DNA of 52,606 nt. It comes from Granulicella sp. GTDB taxonomy: Bacteria; Acidobacteriota; Terriglobia; Terriglobales; Acidobacteriaceae. Position numbers and translations under genes: made by a program. Below the pieces are notes generated by a model that had not been told where the DNA came from, did no database searches, and was given only the letters and a program-made list of their open reading frames with translations. Position 1 is the first letter of the stretch; each line of letters opens with the position of its first letter. The stretch is from assembly GCA_003138795.1 (NCBI GenBank), contig PLHC01000076.1, positions 50,382-102,987 on the forward strand. The letters are read 5' to 3'. Of the stretch, positions 1 through 8,885 are shown one piece after another.

Positions 1-2
1 CG

Positions 3-380
3 GCGATCTTTGTGCCGGGACAGCTGGCGAAGTTCGACACGGTTCGGACATTTGCACAGCAGGTGACGCATGTGGCCGAGGCGAACTACTACTTCTATTC
101 CACGCTCAGTGGTCTGAAGCCGGATATGGATAGGAAACAGATTGCGATGCTGACGAAGAAGGAAGATGCGGTTGCAGCGCTGGCCGCATCGTTTGCGTTT
201 GCGCATAGGGCGATTGCGACGATTACGCTAGAGAATGCGTTTGAGACGATCAAGGGTGCGGATGGAATGCACACGCGGGCGACGCTGGCGGCGTTTGGAG
301 TAGCGCATGGGTATGACCACTACGGGCAGATGGTGGAGTATCTGCGGATGAATGGGATTGTGCCGCCGGGAAGTAAGTAA
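3..380 (+). CDS. DinB-family protein, 5'-truncated by window edge
   Basis: The frame is open to the first bases of the window, so the gene starts upstream and only its C-terminal ~126 residues are present. The fragment is helical, with the conserved C-terminal DinB/DUF664-type pattern HGYDHYGQMVEYLRMNGIVP, in which the His and Tyr belong to the four-helix-bundle metal site. DinB-like proteins are usually about 150-180 residues and cluster with thiol-dependent metal enzymes; the substrate cannot be told from sequence. A GTG at 12 could serve as a start, but the upstream in-frame residues (Ala-Ile-Phe) continue the expected helix, so I treat it as partial. A weak hairpin follows the stop. Confidence 0.75.
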   Translation, partial: AIFVPGQLAKFDTVRTFAQQVTHVAEANYYFYSTLSGLKPDMDRKQIAMLTKKEDAVAALAASFAFAHRAIATITLENAFETIKGADGMHTRATLAAFGVAHGYDHYGQMVEYLRMNGIVPPGSK

Positions 381-441
381 GAGCAGAGTGTGGAGGGTAG
401 AGGATAGAGGGTAGAGAAAAGCACGGATGGGCTGCTTCGAT

Positions 442-462
442 GAAGGTGGCCCTTCTTTGTTT
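442..462 (+). terminator. Weak terminator-like hairpin after DinB gene
   Basis: GAAGG (442-446) pairs with CCTTC (451-455) around a four-base loop and is followed by TTTGTTT. The stem is only 5 bp, so this is a weak call. It sits in the 122-base gap before the amidohydrolase gene. Confidence 0.3.
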
Positions 463-502
463 GGGGTGTGGTTGGTGCTAGGTTGGGTGCTTGAGGTGAT
501 GG

Positions 503-1741
503 ATGGTGAATGCGGCGCGGGTGCTGGGCAATCTTGAGGAGCTGCGAACGCTGACGGCTGACGAGCATGGGGCGCAGCGCGTGGCCTGGTCGCCGATGTG
601 GCTGAAGGCGAGGGCGTGGTTTGAAGAGAAGCTGAAAGCGCTGCCCGTGGAGCATCACTACGACGCGGCGGGGAATCATTGGGTGACGCTGGCGGGTGCG
701 AGTGAGAGAGCGCTGGTGGTGGGCAGTCATCTGGACTCGGTGCCGAATGGCGGGTGGTTGGATGGGTGCCTGGGGGTGATTGCTGGGCTTGAGGTGTTGA
801 CGAGCTTTGCGGAGCAGTATGACGGCAAGCCGCCGGTGACGGTGAAGCTGGTGGATTGGGCGGATGAGGAGGGCGCTCGGTTTGGACGCAGCCTGTTTGG
901 GTCGGCGGCGTTTGCGGGGAAGGCGACGATCGAGGCGGACCGGGTGCGGACCGATCGCGAAGGTGTGACGCTGGAGGCGGCGCTCGCTGCGTGCGGTGTG
1001 GACGTGGAGCGCATAGGCGAGGCGATGGTCGAACAGAAGAATTTGGCGGCGTATCTCGAGTTGCATATCGAGCAGGGGCCGATTCTGGAGCGGCTCGGCA
1101 AGCCGCTGGGTGTGGTGCAGGGGACGAAGGGCGTGGAGCGGTGGGCGGTTACGTTCCGCGGGCAGGAGGCTCATTCGGGGTCGACGCCGATGGAGGTTCG
1201 GCGCGATGCGCTGGCGGCGGCGGCGAAGCTGGCACTGGCGATTCGGCCGATTGCGATGAAGCATCCGCAGGCGGTGGCGACGATGGGCAGCGTGAAGACG
1301 TTTCCGGGAATTGTGACGGCGGTGGTGGGGCGGTGCGAGACGACGCTGGATATGCGGGACCTCGATGCAGCGGTGCTGGCGGAGATGCTGCGCGAGGCGA
1401 AGGCGGCGAGTGAGCGGTTTGCGCAGGAGGAGGGATGTACGGTGGAGTGGGCGAAGATCTGGTCGATCGAGCCAATTCCTTTCGATACGGAGTTGATTGC
1501 GCATTGTGAGGAGGCGATTGTGGAGACGGTGGGGATCGTGGAGCAGTTGCCGTCAGGGCCGCTGCACGATGCGGCGGAGGTCGCGCGGCTGGGGATTCCG
1601 ACGGTGATGATGTTTGTGCAGTCGCTGAATGGTTTGAGTCACAACGCGGCGGAGGATACGAAGCGCGAGCACCTGGAGCAGGCTGTGCAGGCGTTCGGAA
1701 GACTGAGTGAGAAGACGATGCGGTGGATTGGGCAACGCTGA
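503..1741 (+). CDS. pydC: Zn-dependent amidohydrolase, N-carbamoyl-beta-amino acid amidohydrolase (beta-ureidopropionase)
   Basis: A 412-residue M20-family hydrolase of the allantoate/hydantoin carbamoylase group. Expected role: release of NH3 and CO2 from N-carbamoyl-beta-alanine to give beta-alanine, the third step of reductive pyrimidine breakdown. Metal-site elements are visible in order: GSHLDSV (His76), the bridging Asp87 in GGWLDG, DEEGARF (Glu122/123), LHIEQG (His188), and His380 in LSHNAAED. GQEAHSGSTP marks the dimerisation/lid domain. The ATG at 503 is preceded by GAGGTG at 493-498 at good spacing. Alternatives in the same family are allantoate amidohydrolase or L-carbamoylase. The position directly before preT-preA-hydA decides for ureidopropionase, which is an inference from context. 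Confidence 0.88.
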   Translation: MVNAARVLGNLEELRTLTADEHGAQRVAWSPMWLKARAWFEEKLKALPVEHHYDAAGNHWVTLAGASERALVVGSHLDSVPNGGWLDGCLGVIAGLEVLTSFAEQYDGKPPVTVKLVDWADEEGARFGRSLFGSAAFAGKATIEADRVRTDREGVTLEAALAACGVDVERIGEAMVEQKNLAAYLELHIEQGPILERLGKPLGVVQGTKGVERWAVTFRGQEAHSGSTPMEVRRDALAAAAKLALAIRPIAMKHPQAVATMGSVKTFPGIVTAVVGRCETTLDMRDLDAAVLAEMLREAKAASERFAQEEGCTVEWAKIWSIEPIPFDTELIAHCEEAIVETVGIVEQLPSGPLHDAAEVARLGIPTVMMFVQSLNGLSHNAAEDTKREHLEQAVQAFGRLSEKTMRWIGQR

Positions 1742-1825
1742 GGGCCTCCCACTTTGAGCGCAGATGGAGGATAATCGAACCTTCATCCATCCATCTCAGC
1801 TAAAAGAAGGAGATGTGCTCGTTCC

Positions 1826-3169
1826 ATGAGTGAGTCGACAAGCTTTTTTTCGAAGGCAGAAGGCACGGCGGAGGTTGCGGCGCGGTTTGCGGACCTGCGT
1901 CCGCCGTTAGAGAAGACGGCTGCGGTGACAGAGGCGCAGCGATGTTTGTACTGCTTCGACGCGCCTTGCATGGCCGCTTGTCCGACGCATATCGATGTGC
2001 CGAAGTTCATCAAGAAGATTGCGAGTGGGAATCTGGAAGGATCCGCCCGGACGATCCTGGACGCGAATATTCTTGGAGCAAGCTGTTCGCGGGCGTGCCC
2101 GGTGCAGGTGTTGTGCGAGGGCGCCTGCGTGATGCATCGCTACAACAAGCAGCCAATTGAGATTGGGAGGCTGCAGCGGTTTGCGATGGATGCGCTGCAT
2201 GCGAGTGGGGCTCCGCTGCCGTTTGCGCCGGGCGCGGATACGGGGAGGCGGGTGGCGTTGATCGGCGGTGGGCCGGCGTCGTTGGCGTGTGCGGCGGAGT
2301 TGCGCAGGCGCGGTGTGAGAGCGGAGATATTCGATGCGCGGCCGCTGCCGGGTGGTCTGAATACGTATGGAATTGCAGAGTACAAGCTGCCGCTGGCTGA
2401 GAGCTTGCGGGAGATCGATCTGCTGGCGCAGCTAGGCGTGGAGTTTCACTTCAAGACGGTGGTCAATGCGGCGAAGCTTGCGGAGCTTGAGGCGAGTTAC
2501 GATGCGGTATTTCTAGGCATGGGATTGGGTGCGATCCATAAGCTGGGAATTGCAGGGGAAGAGCTTGAGGGCGTTACGAATGCGCTCGATTTTATTGCGG
2601 GATACAAGAACGGCAAGATCAATCATGCGCCGCCTAAGGTTGCTGTGATCGGTGCAGGGAATACGGCGATTGATGCTGCGAATGCTGCGGTGCGGCTGGG
2701 CGCGAGCGAGGTGCATATGGTGTATCGGCGCGGGTCAGAGCAGATGTCGGCGTTTGCGTTTGAGTATGAGCATGCGAGGCAGGCGGGTGTGAAGTTTCTG
2801 TGGCATGTGGCACCAGTGGGACTGGCAGGGACGAAGAAGGTGCACGGTCTGGAACTGGCGCACCTGGAAACGACGAGCGATGGTTCGCTTGTGCCGATGC
2901 AAGGCGAAAATTTTACGCTGGCAGTGGATTTAATCGTGCTGGCAATTGGGCAGGCGACACACGCTGAGTTTGTATCGGAGGGCAAGGTGAAGCTCGAGCG
3001 TGGACGAATCGTGATCGATCGCGCAACTGGGCAGACGTCCAACGCGAAGTACTTTGCGGGTGGCGATTGCACGAATGGTGGGCGCGAGGTGGTCGATGCG
3101 GTTGCGGATGGAAAACGCGCGGGGATTGGGATTGCAGCTTGGTTGGAGGGGCAAGATGCCAACGCTTGA
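1826..3169 (+). CDS. preT: NAD-dependent dihydropyrimidine dehydrogenase, flavin subunit PreT
   Basis: The 447-residue electron-input subunit resembles the glutamate synthase small subunit. An N-terminal Fe-S domain carries two Cys groups (Cys40/43/48/52 and Cys87/91/97/101). It is followed by an FAD-binding GGGPASLACA loop (about 147-156) and a second Rossmann loop, VIGAGNTAIDAA, for NAD(H) near residues 272-285. PreT oxidises NADH and passes electrons to PreA, which reduces uracil or thymine. An AAGGAG at 1807-1812 lies 13 bases from the ATG, a little far. The 3' end overlaps preA by 14 bases, indicating translational coupling of the two subunits. Family assignment is very secure; pathway direction is inferred from the catabolic neighbours. 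Confidence 0.95.
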   Translation: MSESTSFFSKAEGTAEVAARFADLRPPLEKTAAVTEAQRCLYCFDAPCMAACPTHIDVPKFIKKIASGNLEGSARTILDANILGASCSRACPVQVLCEGACVMHRYNKQPIEIGRLQRFAMDALHASGAPLPFAPGADTGRRVALIGGGPASLACAAELRRRGVRAEIFDARPLPGGLNTYGIAEYKLPLAESLREIDLLAQLGVEFHFKTVVNAAKLAELEASYDAVFLGMGLGAIHKLGIAGEELEGVTNALDFIAGYKNGKINHAPPKVAVIGAGNTAIDAANAAVRLGASEVHMVYRRGSEQMSAFAFEYEHARQAGVKFLWHVAPVGLAGTKKVHGLELAHLETTSDGSLVPMQGENFTLAVDLIVLAIGQATHAEFVSEGKVKLERGRIVIDRATGQTSNAKYFAGGDCTNGGREVVDAVADGKRAGIGIAAWLEGQDANA

Positions 3170-4547
3170 GACGACGTTTGCGGGAATCAAATGCATGAAT
3201 CCGTTCTGGCTGGCGAGTGGACCGCCGACGAACAGCGGTGAGCAGATTATGCGCGCGTTTGATGCGGGCTGGGGCGGCGCGGTGTGGAAGACGATCGGTG
3301 AGCAGGTTACGAATGTGAGCTCGCGCTACTCGTCGATCGACTGGAACGGGCAGAAGATGATGGGCTTCAACAACATTGAACTGATCTCCGATCGGCCGAT
3401 GGAGGTGAACCTGAGCGAGCTTGCGGAGGTGAAGCGCCGCTATCCGAAGCATGTGGTGATTGCGTCGCTGATGGTGGAGAGCAAGCGCGAGGCGTGGCAT
3501 GAGATCGTGCAGCGCGCGGAGGATGCTGGAGCGGATGGACTGGAGTTGAACTTCGGATGTCCGCATGGGATGAGTGAGCGCGGGATGGGCTCGGCGGTGG
3601 GGCAGGTGCCGGAATACTGCGAGCAGATTACGGGATGGGTGAAGGAGAAGGCACGGACGCCGGTGATCGTGAAGCTGACGCCGAACATCAGCGACATCCG
3701 GCTTCCGGCACGAGCAGCGAAGCGCGCAGGTGCGGATGCGCTGTCGGCGATCAATACGATTAATTCGATTACAGGGATCGATCTGGAGACGCTCGAGCCG
3801 CGGCCGAATGTCGATGGCAAGAGCTCGCATGGCGGCTACTGCGGCCCGGCGGTGAAACCAATCGCGCTGAACATGGTGCAGCAGATGATGAGCGACGCTC
3901 AGGTGGCGCTGCCGGTGTCGGCTATTGGCGGGATTGGGGGCTGGCAGGATGTGGCGGAGTTTATGCTGCTGGGTGCGGGAACGGTGCAGGTGTGTACGGC
4001 TGTGATGCACTATGGGTATCGCATTGTCGAAGATATGGGCGACGGCCTGCTGGCGTGGATGCGGCGCAGAGGGTATGAGTCGATCGATGATTTTCGTGGT
4101 CTCTCGCTGCCCAATATGCGTGAGTGGAAGAACTTGAATTTGAACTTCAAGGTGGTCGCGCATATTCACGAGTCGAAGTGCATTGGATGCGAGCTTTGCT
4201 ACACGGCGTGCTGGGATGGGGCGCACCAGTGTATTCATCTGGATCGCACGCTGCCTGCGCCTGACACGACGCGCACGCCCGCCATGGTGGCGGCGGAGAG
4301 CAGCAGGCGGATCAGCACGACGCCGATTGCGAAGCTGGATTTGAATGGCGGTGGAGTGAGCGGGCCGTATGCGACGCCGCTGGAGCGGATTCCGCTCGTG
4401 GATGAGGAGCACTGCGTGGGATGTAATTTGTGCAGCTTGGTTTGTCCGGTGCCGGAGTGCATCACGATGGAGCGCGTGGATACGGGCCTGACTCCGCAGA
4501 CGTGGGCAGAACGCGTTGCGGCGGGTGCTGATAATTCGAATGTCTAG
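3156..4547 (+). CDS. preA: NAD-dependent dihydropyrimidine dehydrogenase, catalytic subunit PreA
   Basis: The 463-residue FMN TIM-barrel subunit reduces uracil/thymine to the 5,6-dihydropyrimidine. The barrel covers roughly residues 1-310 and includes NFGCPHGMSERGMG (132-145), KLTPN and the FMN phosphate region AIGGIGG. A C-terminal ferredoxin part has CIGCELC (342-348, plus Cys352) and CVGCNLC (420-426, plus Cys430), with a long ~65-residue linker between the clusters. The ATG at 3156 was chosen because GGAGGG (3145-3150) precedes it and homology begins at MPTLETTFAG; an earlier in-frame ATG at 3054 lies inside preT. At the position where mammalian DPD carries its catalytic Cys (LACGQ) this protein reads SAVGQ (Val148), from memory of the family. 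Confidence 0.95.
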   Translation: MPTLETTFAGIKCMNPFWLASGPPTNSGEQIMRAFDAGWGGAVWKTIGEQVTNVSSRYSSIDWNGQKMMGFNNIELISDRPMEVNLSELAEVKRRYPKHVVIASLMVESKREAWHEIVQRAEDAGADGLELNFGCPHGMSERGMGSAVGQVPEYCEQITGWVKEKARTPVIVKLTPNISDIRLPARAAKRAGADALSAINTINSITGIDLETLEPRPNVDGKSSHGGYCGPAVKPIALNMVQQMMSDAQVALPVSAIGGIGGWQDVAEFMLLGAGTVQVCTAVMHYGYRIVEDMGDGLLAWMRRRGYESIDDFRGLSLPNMREWKNLNLNFKVVAHIHESKCIGCELCYTACWDGAHQCIHLDRTLPAPDTTRTPAMVAAESSRRISTTPIAKLDLNGGGVSGPYATPLERIPLVDEEHCVGCNLCSLVCPVPECITMERVDTGLTPQTWAERVAAGADNSNV

Positions 4548-4560
4548 GGAGTTGTGAACT

Positions 4561-5976
4561 ATGGGAATCCTGATTAAAAACGGGATAGTTGTAAGTGCGA
4601 CGGAGTCAAAACAGCTCGATGTGCTCCTAGCGGGCGAGACTATTGCATGGGTTGGCACTGGGATCAGTGAGGCAGGGCATGAGGTGGTGGATGCGACGGG
4701 GCTGCTGGTGATGCCCGGCGGGATTGATGTGCATACGCATCTCGATATGCCGTTTGGTGGAACGACCTCGGCGGACGATTACACGACGGGAACCCAGGCA
4801 GCGGCCGTGGGTGGAACGACGACGGTGATCGATTTTGCACTGCAGTCGCAGGGGCACACGATGCGCGAGGCGCTGGATGTGTGGAGGGCGAAGTCGAAGG
4901 ATAAGGCGTGCGTGGATTTTTCACTGCATATGGCGGTGACGGATCTGGGGCCGGGGGATGGTGCGCAGGGATTGCGCGAGATGGAGGAGATGGTCGCGGA
5001 GGGGATCTCGAGCTTCAAGCTGTTCATGGCGTATCCAGGCGTGCTGATGATCGACGACGGGCTGATGTTCAGGGTGATGCAGAAGGCTGCGGCATTGAAT
5101 GCTCTGTGTTGCGTGCATGCGGAGAATGGAAGTGCGATCGATATTGTTGTCGCGCAGATGATTGCGGAGGGTAAGACGGAGCCGCACTATCATGCGCTGT
5201 CACGATCACCGAAGGCCGAGGCGGAGGCGACGCATCGGGCGATCGCATTGGCGGATATGGCGGGAGCGGCTGTGTACATCGTGCATGTGTCGAATGAAGA
5301 TTCGCTGGCAGCGTTGAAATTTATGCAAGGGCGTGGAGCGAAGGCGCTGGGCGAGACCTGCCCGCAGTATCTGGTGCTATCGATCGAGGACCAGATGCCG
5401 GGCAAGGGCTGGGATGAGGCCAAGTATGTGTTTACGCCTCCGCTGCGGGAGAAGTGGAACCAGGAGCCGTTGTGGGGTGCGCTCCGGGATGGATCGCTGG
5501 CGGTGGTGTCGACCGATCATTGTCCGTTCCGGTTTGCAGACCAGAAGGAGCTTGGGCGTGGAGACTTCCGAAAGATTCCGAATGGTGGGCCGGGGGTGGA
5601 AAATCGGTTGCAGATCTTGTGGCACTTCGGTGTGAACGCAGGGCGCATTACGCCGGAGAGGTTTGTCGCGCTATGTGCGACGAATCCGGCGAGAATCTTT
5701 GGCATGGAGAAGCAGAAGGGCTCGATTGCAGCGGGGCTCGATGCAGATATTGTGCTGTGGAACCCGAAGGCGGAGTACACGATTTCGGCAGCAACACAGT
5801 GCATGGCGACGGACTACTCGATGTTTGACGGATGGAAGGTCGTGGGCAATGCCGCGAAGGTGTATTCGCGTGGTGAGTTGGTGGTGAACAACGTAGCGCA
5901 GCCGGGGAGATTTTTGGGTGAGACGGGGCGGGGACGGTTCGTGAAGCGCGAAGCCAATGGCGGAGGGCTTGCTTGA
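4561..5976 (+). CDS. hydA: Dihydropyrimidinase (D-hydantoinase)
   Basis: A 471-residue cyclic amidohydrolase that opens dihydrouracil/dihydrothymine to the N-carbamoyl-beta-amino acid. Binuclear zinc ligands are visible: His58 and His60 (DVHTHLD), the carbamylated Lys153 (SFKLFMAYPG), His186 (CVHAENG), His242 (VHVS) and Asp319 (STDHCPF). The substrate loop NGGPGVENR is also present. Length and motif order match the family exactly. The gene starts 14 bases after preA, and its TGA overlaps the TTG start of the permease gene, so it sits inside one transcription unit. Hydantoinase and dihydropyrimidinase activities cannot be separated by sequence alone; the context favours dihydropyrimidinase. 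Confidence 0.95.
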   Translation: MGILIKNGIVVSATESKQLDVLLAGETIAWVGTGISEAGHEVVDATGLLVMPGGIDVHTHLDMPFGGTTSADDYTTGTQAAAVGGTTTVIDFALQSQGHTMREALDVWRAKSKDKACVDFSLHMAVTDLGPGDGAQGLREMEEMVAEGISSFKLFMAYPGVLMIDDGLMFRVMQKAAALNALCCVHAENGSAIDIVVAQMIAEGKTEPHYHALSRSPKAEAEATHRAIALADMAGAAVYIVHVSNEDSLAALKFMQGRGAKALGETCPQYLVLSIEDQMPGKGWDEAKYVFTPPLREKWNQEPLWGALRDGSLAVVSTDHCPFRFADQKELGRGDFRKIPNGGPGVENRLQILWHFGVNAGRITPERFVALCATNPARIFGMEKQKGSIAAGLDADIVLWNPKAEYTISAATQCMATDYSMFDGWKVVGNAAKVYSRGELVVNNVAQPGRFLGETGRGRFVKREANGGGLA

Positions 5977-7427
5977 TTGCACTGGTGACGAATGTCGCGA
6001 TTGACAGCGATCAGTTCGCTGGTGAGTATGCGCCCGATGCGCGACTCTATAACGACGACCTTGCGCCAACGATGCCGGTGCAGCGCACGTGGGGCACCTA
6101 CAACTACATCGCGCTGTGGTTTTCGATGTCGATGGGGGTGACGACGTACATGCTGGCGGCGAGCTTGATCGCCGGTGGCATGAACTGGAAGCAGGCCGTC
6201 GGGACGATCCTGCTGGGTAATCTGATTGTGCTGATTCCGATGCTGCTGAATGCGCATGCGGGCGCAAAGTATGGGATTCCGTTTCCGGTATTTGTGCGGG
6301 CTTCGTTTGGGCCGGTGGGTGCGAATATTCCGGCGATGCTGCGCGCGATTGTGGCGTGCGGGTGGTTCGGGATTCAGACGTGGATTGGCGGGCAGGCGAT
6401 TGCCGCGATGGTCGTGGTGCTGTGGCCGGCGGCGGCGCATATGGCCGGCGTGACGTGGGTTTGCTTTCTGGGATTCTGGGCGCTGAACATGGTGGTGGTG
6501 TGGCGCGGCGTGGAGTCGATACGGTTTCTACAGAGTTTTTCGGCGCCCTTGCTGCTGGGTCTGGGGCTGTTGCTGCTGGCATATATGCTGCATCGCGCGG
6601 GTGGGTTTGGGCCGATGCTCGCGGCACCGAGCAGGTTCGCGACGACGGGGAGTTTTCTGCACTTCTTCTTTCCATCGTTGACGGCGATGGTGGGATATTG
6701 GGCGACGCTGAGCCTGAACATTCCGGACTTCACGCGCTATGCGAAGACGCAGAAGTCGCAGTTGATTGGGCAGGCGGCTGGGCTGCCAGTGGCGATGGTG
6801 CTGTACTCGTTCATCGGGATTGCGGTGACTTCGTCGTCGACGGTGGTGTTTGGTGAGCCGATATGGAATCCGGTGACGCTACTGGGCAAGTTTCATCAGC
6901 CATGGATCGCGTTTCTCGGCCTGATCGGGCTGCTGATTGCGACGATGAATATGAATATCGCAGCGAATGTCGTTTCACCGTCCAATGATTTTTCGAACCT
7001 AGCGCCAAAGCTGATTAGCTTTCGGACAGGTGGTTTGATTACGGGTTTTCTAGGCCTCGCGATGATGCCATGGAAGCTGATGGCGACGTTTGGAAGCTAT
7101 GTGTTTGGCTGGCTGGTGGGGTACTCGGGGCTACTGGGGCCGGTCGCTGGGATTATGGTGACGGACTATTTTCTGGTGCGCCGAACGCGGCTCGATAGCT
7201 ACTCGCTCTATCGGCGCGATGGGATCTATGAGTACAAGAATGGCTTGAATCCAGCGGCGATTGTGGCGTTAGTGCTGGGAGTGTTCGCGGCGCTGGTGGG
7301 GAAGTTTGTACCGCGGGTGGCGTTTCTTTATGACTATGCGTGGTTTGTCGGATTCTTCCTTTCTGGAGCAATCTATTACTTAATGATGTTTGGTCAGCGC
7401 GTGAAGCTGGCGGAAGTGAAAGGATAA
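5973..7427 (+). CDS. NCS1-family nucleobase:cation symporter
   Basis: A 484-residue integral membrane transporter with about 12 hydrophobic segments. The N-terminal NCS1 signature is visible: an Asn-Asp-Asp-Leu-Ala-Pro stretch, then TWGTYNYIALWFSMSMG, and later the PVFVRASFGPVGANIPAMLR segment. NCS1 carriers import uracil, allantoin, hydantoins or cytosine with Na+ or H+. In this operon uracil, thymine or a dihydropyrimidine is the likely cargo (inference). The start is a TTG that overlaps the hydA stop by four bases (TTGA), with CGGAGGG at 5961-5967, so translation is coupled. The upstream gene product feeds on the imported base. Confidence 0.92.
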   Translation: MIALVTNVAIDSDQFAGEYAPDARLYNDDLAPTMPVQRTWGTYNYIALWFSMSMGVTTYMLAASLIAGGMNWKQAVGTILLGNLIVLIPMLLNAHAGAKYGIPFPVFVRASFGPVGANIPAMLRAIVACGWFGIQTWIGGQAIAAMVVVLWPAAAHMAGVTWVCFLGFWALNMVVVWRGVESIRFLQSFSAPLLLGLGLLLLAYMLHRAGGFGPMLAAPSRFATTGSFLHFFFPSLTAMVGYWATLSLNIPDFTRYAKTQKSQLIGQAAGLPVAMVLYSFIGIAVTSSSTVVFGEPIWNPVTLLGKFHQPWIAFLGLIGLLIATMNMNIAANVVSPSNDFSNLAPKLISFRTGGLITGFLGLAMMPWKLMATFGSYVFGWLVGYSGLLGPVAGIMVTDYFLVRRTRLDSYSLYRRDGIYEYKNGLNPAAIVALVLGVFAALVGKFVPRVAFLYDYAWFVGFFLSGAIYYLMMFGQRVKLAEVKG

Positions 7428-7432
7428 AGACG

Positions 7433-8800
7433 ATGAGCCCTAGCGATTTGGTGGAAACAAATGCAGCAATGACCTCGGAAGAGGTGGTGCGGATAACGCG
7501 TGAGACGAACTATGGTACATGGCGATTCCAGAAGGGTTGGAATCCGATGCATATCGTCGATGCGGAGGGTTGTTACATTACGGATGGGAATGGGAAGAAG
7601 TATCTGGATTTCTCGTCGCAGTTGATGTGCGTGAACCTAGGGCATAAGAACCAGGCGGTGGTCGATGCGATCAAGCAACAGGCGCAGGACCTGGCGTATG
7701 CGATGCCAGGATATGCGACGACGTCCAGAGCCGAGCTGTCAAAGCTGCTGCTCGAGGTGCTGCCGAAGGGGTTGAATCGGTTCTTCTTTACGACGTCTGG
7801 AACGGATGCGAACGAGGCGGCGTTCAAGATTGCGCGTATGTATACGGGCAAGTCGAAGATCCTCGCGAGGTATCGGAGCTATCACGGGTCGACGGCGGGA
7901 AGTATTGCGGCGACGGGCGATCCGCGGCGATGGGCGATGGAGCCGCGCGGCAAGGGGCCGGGCGTTATCTTCGGGCCGGAGGTGCATTGCTATAAGTGTC
8001 CGATCAAGCAGACGTATCCGCAGTGTGGGATTGCGTGCGTGGATTATATGGAGCACATGATTCGCAATGAGAGCGATGTGGCTGCGGTGCTGGTGGAGCC
8101 GATCGTTGGGACCAATGGGGTAATTGTGCCGCCCGCTGAGTACATGCCGAAGCTGCGCAAGGTGTGCGACGAGACGGGCGTGCTGCTGATTGCCGATGAG
8201 GTGATGACCGGATGGGGGCGTGCGGGCGAGTGGTTCGCGATGAACCTGTGGGGCGTGACGCCGGATATTTTGACGACGGCGAAGGGCATTACGTCGGCGT
8301 ATGTGCCGCTGGGTCTGTGTGCGACGTCAGAGAAGATTGGCGACTTCTTTCAGGACCATTATTTTGCGCATGGACACACGTATGAAGCGCATCCGATGAC
8401 GCTGGGACCGGCGGTGGCGACCATCCATGAGATGAAGCGGCTGAAGCTGGTGGAGCGCGCGCGTGACCTGGGGCCGTTTGTCGAGGAGAAACTGAAGGCC
8501 CTGAAGGCGAAGCATAAGAGTGTCGGCGATGTGCGCGGCAAGGGGCTGTTCTGGGCAGTCGACCTGGTAAAAAACCAGACGACGAAGGAGCCGTTCAATA
8601 CGTATACGGATAAGGTGTCGGGCACGCCGATGCTGGTGGATCAGATTGCGGCGAAGATGCTGGCAGATGGCGTGATCATCCAGGCATGGGTGAGCCACTT
8701 CGTGGTTGCGCCGCCGCTGATCGTAGAGAAGGAAGAGATCGAGCGGGGGATTGCGACGCTGGATAAGTGGCTGCATCTGGCGGATGAGCTGGCTGACTAA
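7433..8800 (+). CDS. Class III (omega) aminotransferase, probable beta-alanine aminotransferase
   Basis: A 455-residue PLP fold-type I transaminase. LIADEVMTGWGR carries the Asp that holds the pyridine nitrogen, and the Schiff-base Lys is near residue 284 in TTAKGITS. The sequence resembles taurine/beta-alanine:pyruvate aminotransferases. It would convert beta-alanine (or beta-aminoisobutyrate) to malonate (or methylmalonate) semialdehyde, the last operon-encoded step. A Cys-rich patch (HCYKCPIKQTYPQCGIAC, near residue 185-202) is notable. The ATG at 7433 has AGGA at 7421-7424; an earlier in-frame start at 7340 lies inside the permease gene and is rejected. A semialdehyde dehydrogenase is not in the window. 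Confidence 0.9.
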   Translation: MSPSDLVETNAAMTSEEVVRITRETNYGTWRFQKGWNPMHIVDAEGCYITDGNGKKYLDFSSQLMCVNLGHKNQAVVDAIKQQAQDLAYAMPGYATTSRAELSKLLLEVLPKGLNRFFFTTSGTDANEAAFKIARMYTGKSKILARYRSYHGSTAGSIAATGDPRRWAMEPRGKGPGVIFGPEVHCYKCPIKQTYPQCGIACVDYMEHMIRNESDVAAVLVEPIVGTNGVIVPPAEYMPKLRKVCDETGVLLIADEVMTGWGRAGEWFAMNLWGVTPDILTTAKGITSAYVPLGLCATSEKIGDFFQDHYFAHGHTYEAHPMTLGPAVATIHEMKRLKLVERARDLGPFVEEKLKALKAKHKSVGDVRGKGLFWAVDLVKNQTTKEPFNTYTDKVSGTPMLVDQIAAKMLADGVIIQAWVSHFVVAPPLIVEKEEIERGIATLDKWLHLADELAD

Positions 8801-8807
8801 TTTTGAC

Positions 8808-8857
8808 TCCCAGTGCTTTGGGCCCGGTGATGTGCGATACATGGCGCATCACTGGGA
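8808..8857. terminator. Terminator-like inverted repeat between convergent genes
   Basis: TCCCAGTG (8808-8815) is the exact complement of CACTGGGA (8850-8857); an inner GTGATG/CATCAC pairing competes with it. It lies in the 85-base gap between the convergent aminotransferase and glgP genes. No clear U-tract follows on either strand, so the function is tentative. Confidence 0.35.
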
Positions 8858-8885
8858 ACCCGTGCGAGCTGCCGTCCTCGGGGGG

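Noticed and set aside
390-420. Purine-rich GTAGAGG repeat stretch after the DinB gene
   Set aside because: It is short degenerate low-complexity sequence without regular spacing; no function can be supported.
320-1504. Long minus-strand open frame (394 codons) opposite the amidohydrolase gene
   Set aside because: It is Arg/His/Pro-rich without any motif, the usual mirror of a GC-rich coding strand; the plus-strand gene has complete catalytic motifs.
2913-4658. 581-codon minus-strand open frame opposite preA
   Set aside because: It is low-complexity Arg/His-rich translation with no family resemblance; preA on the plus strand explains the lack of stops.
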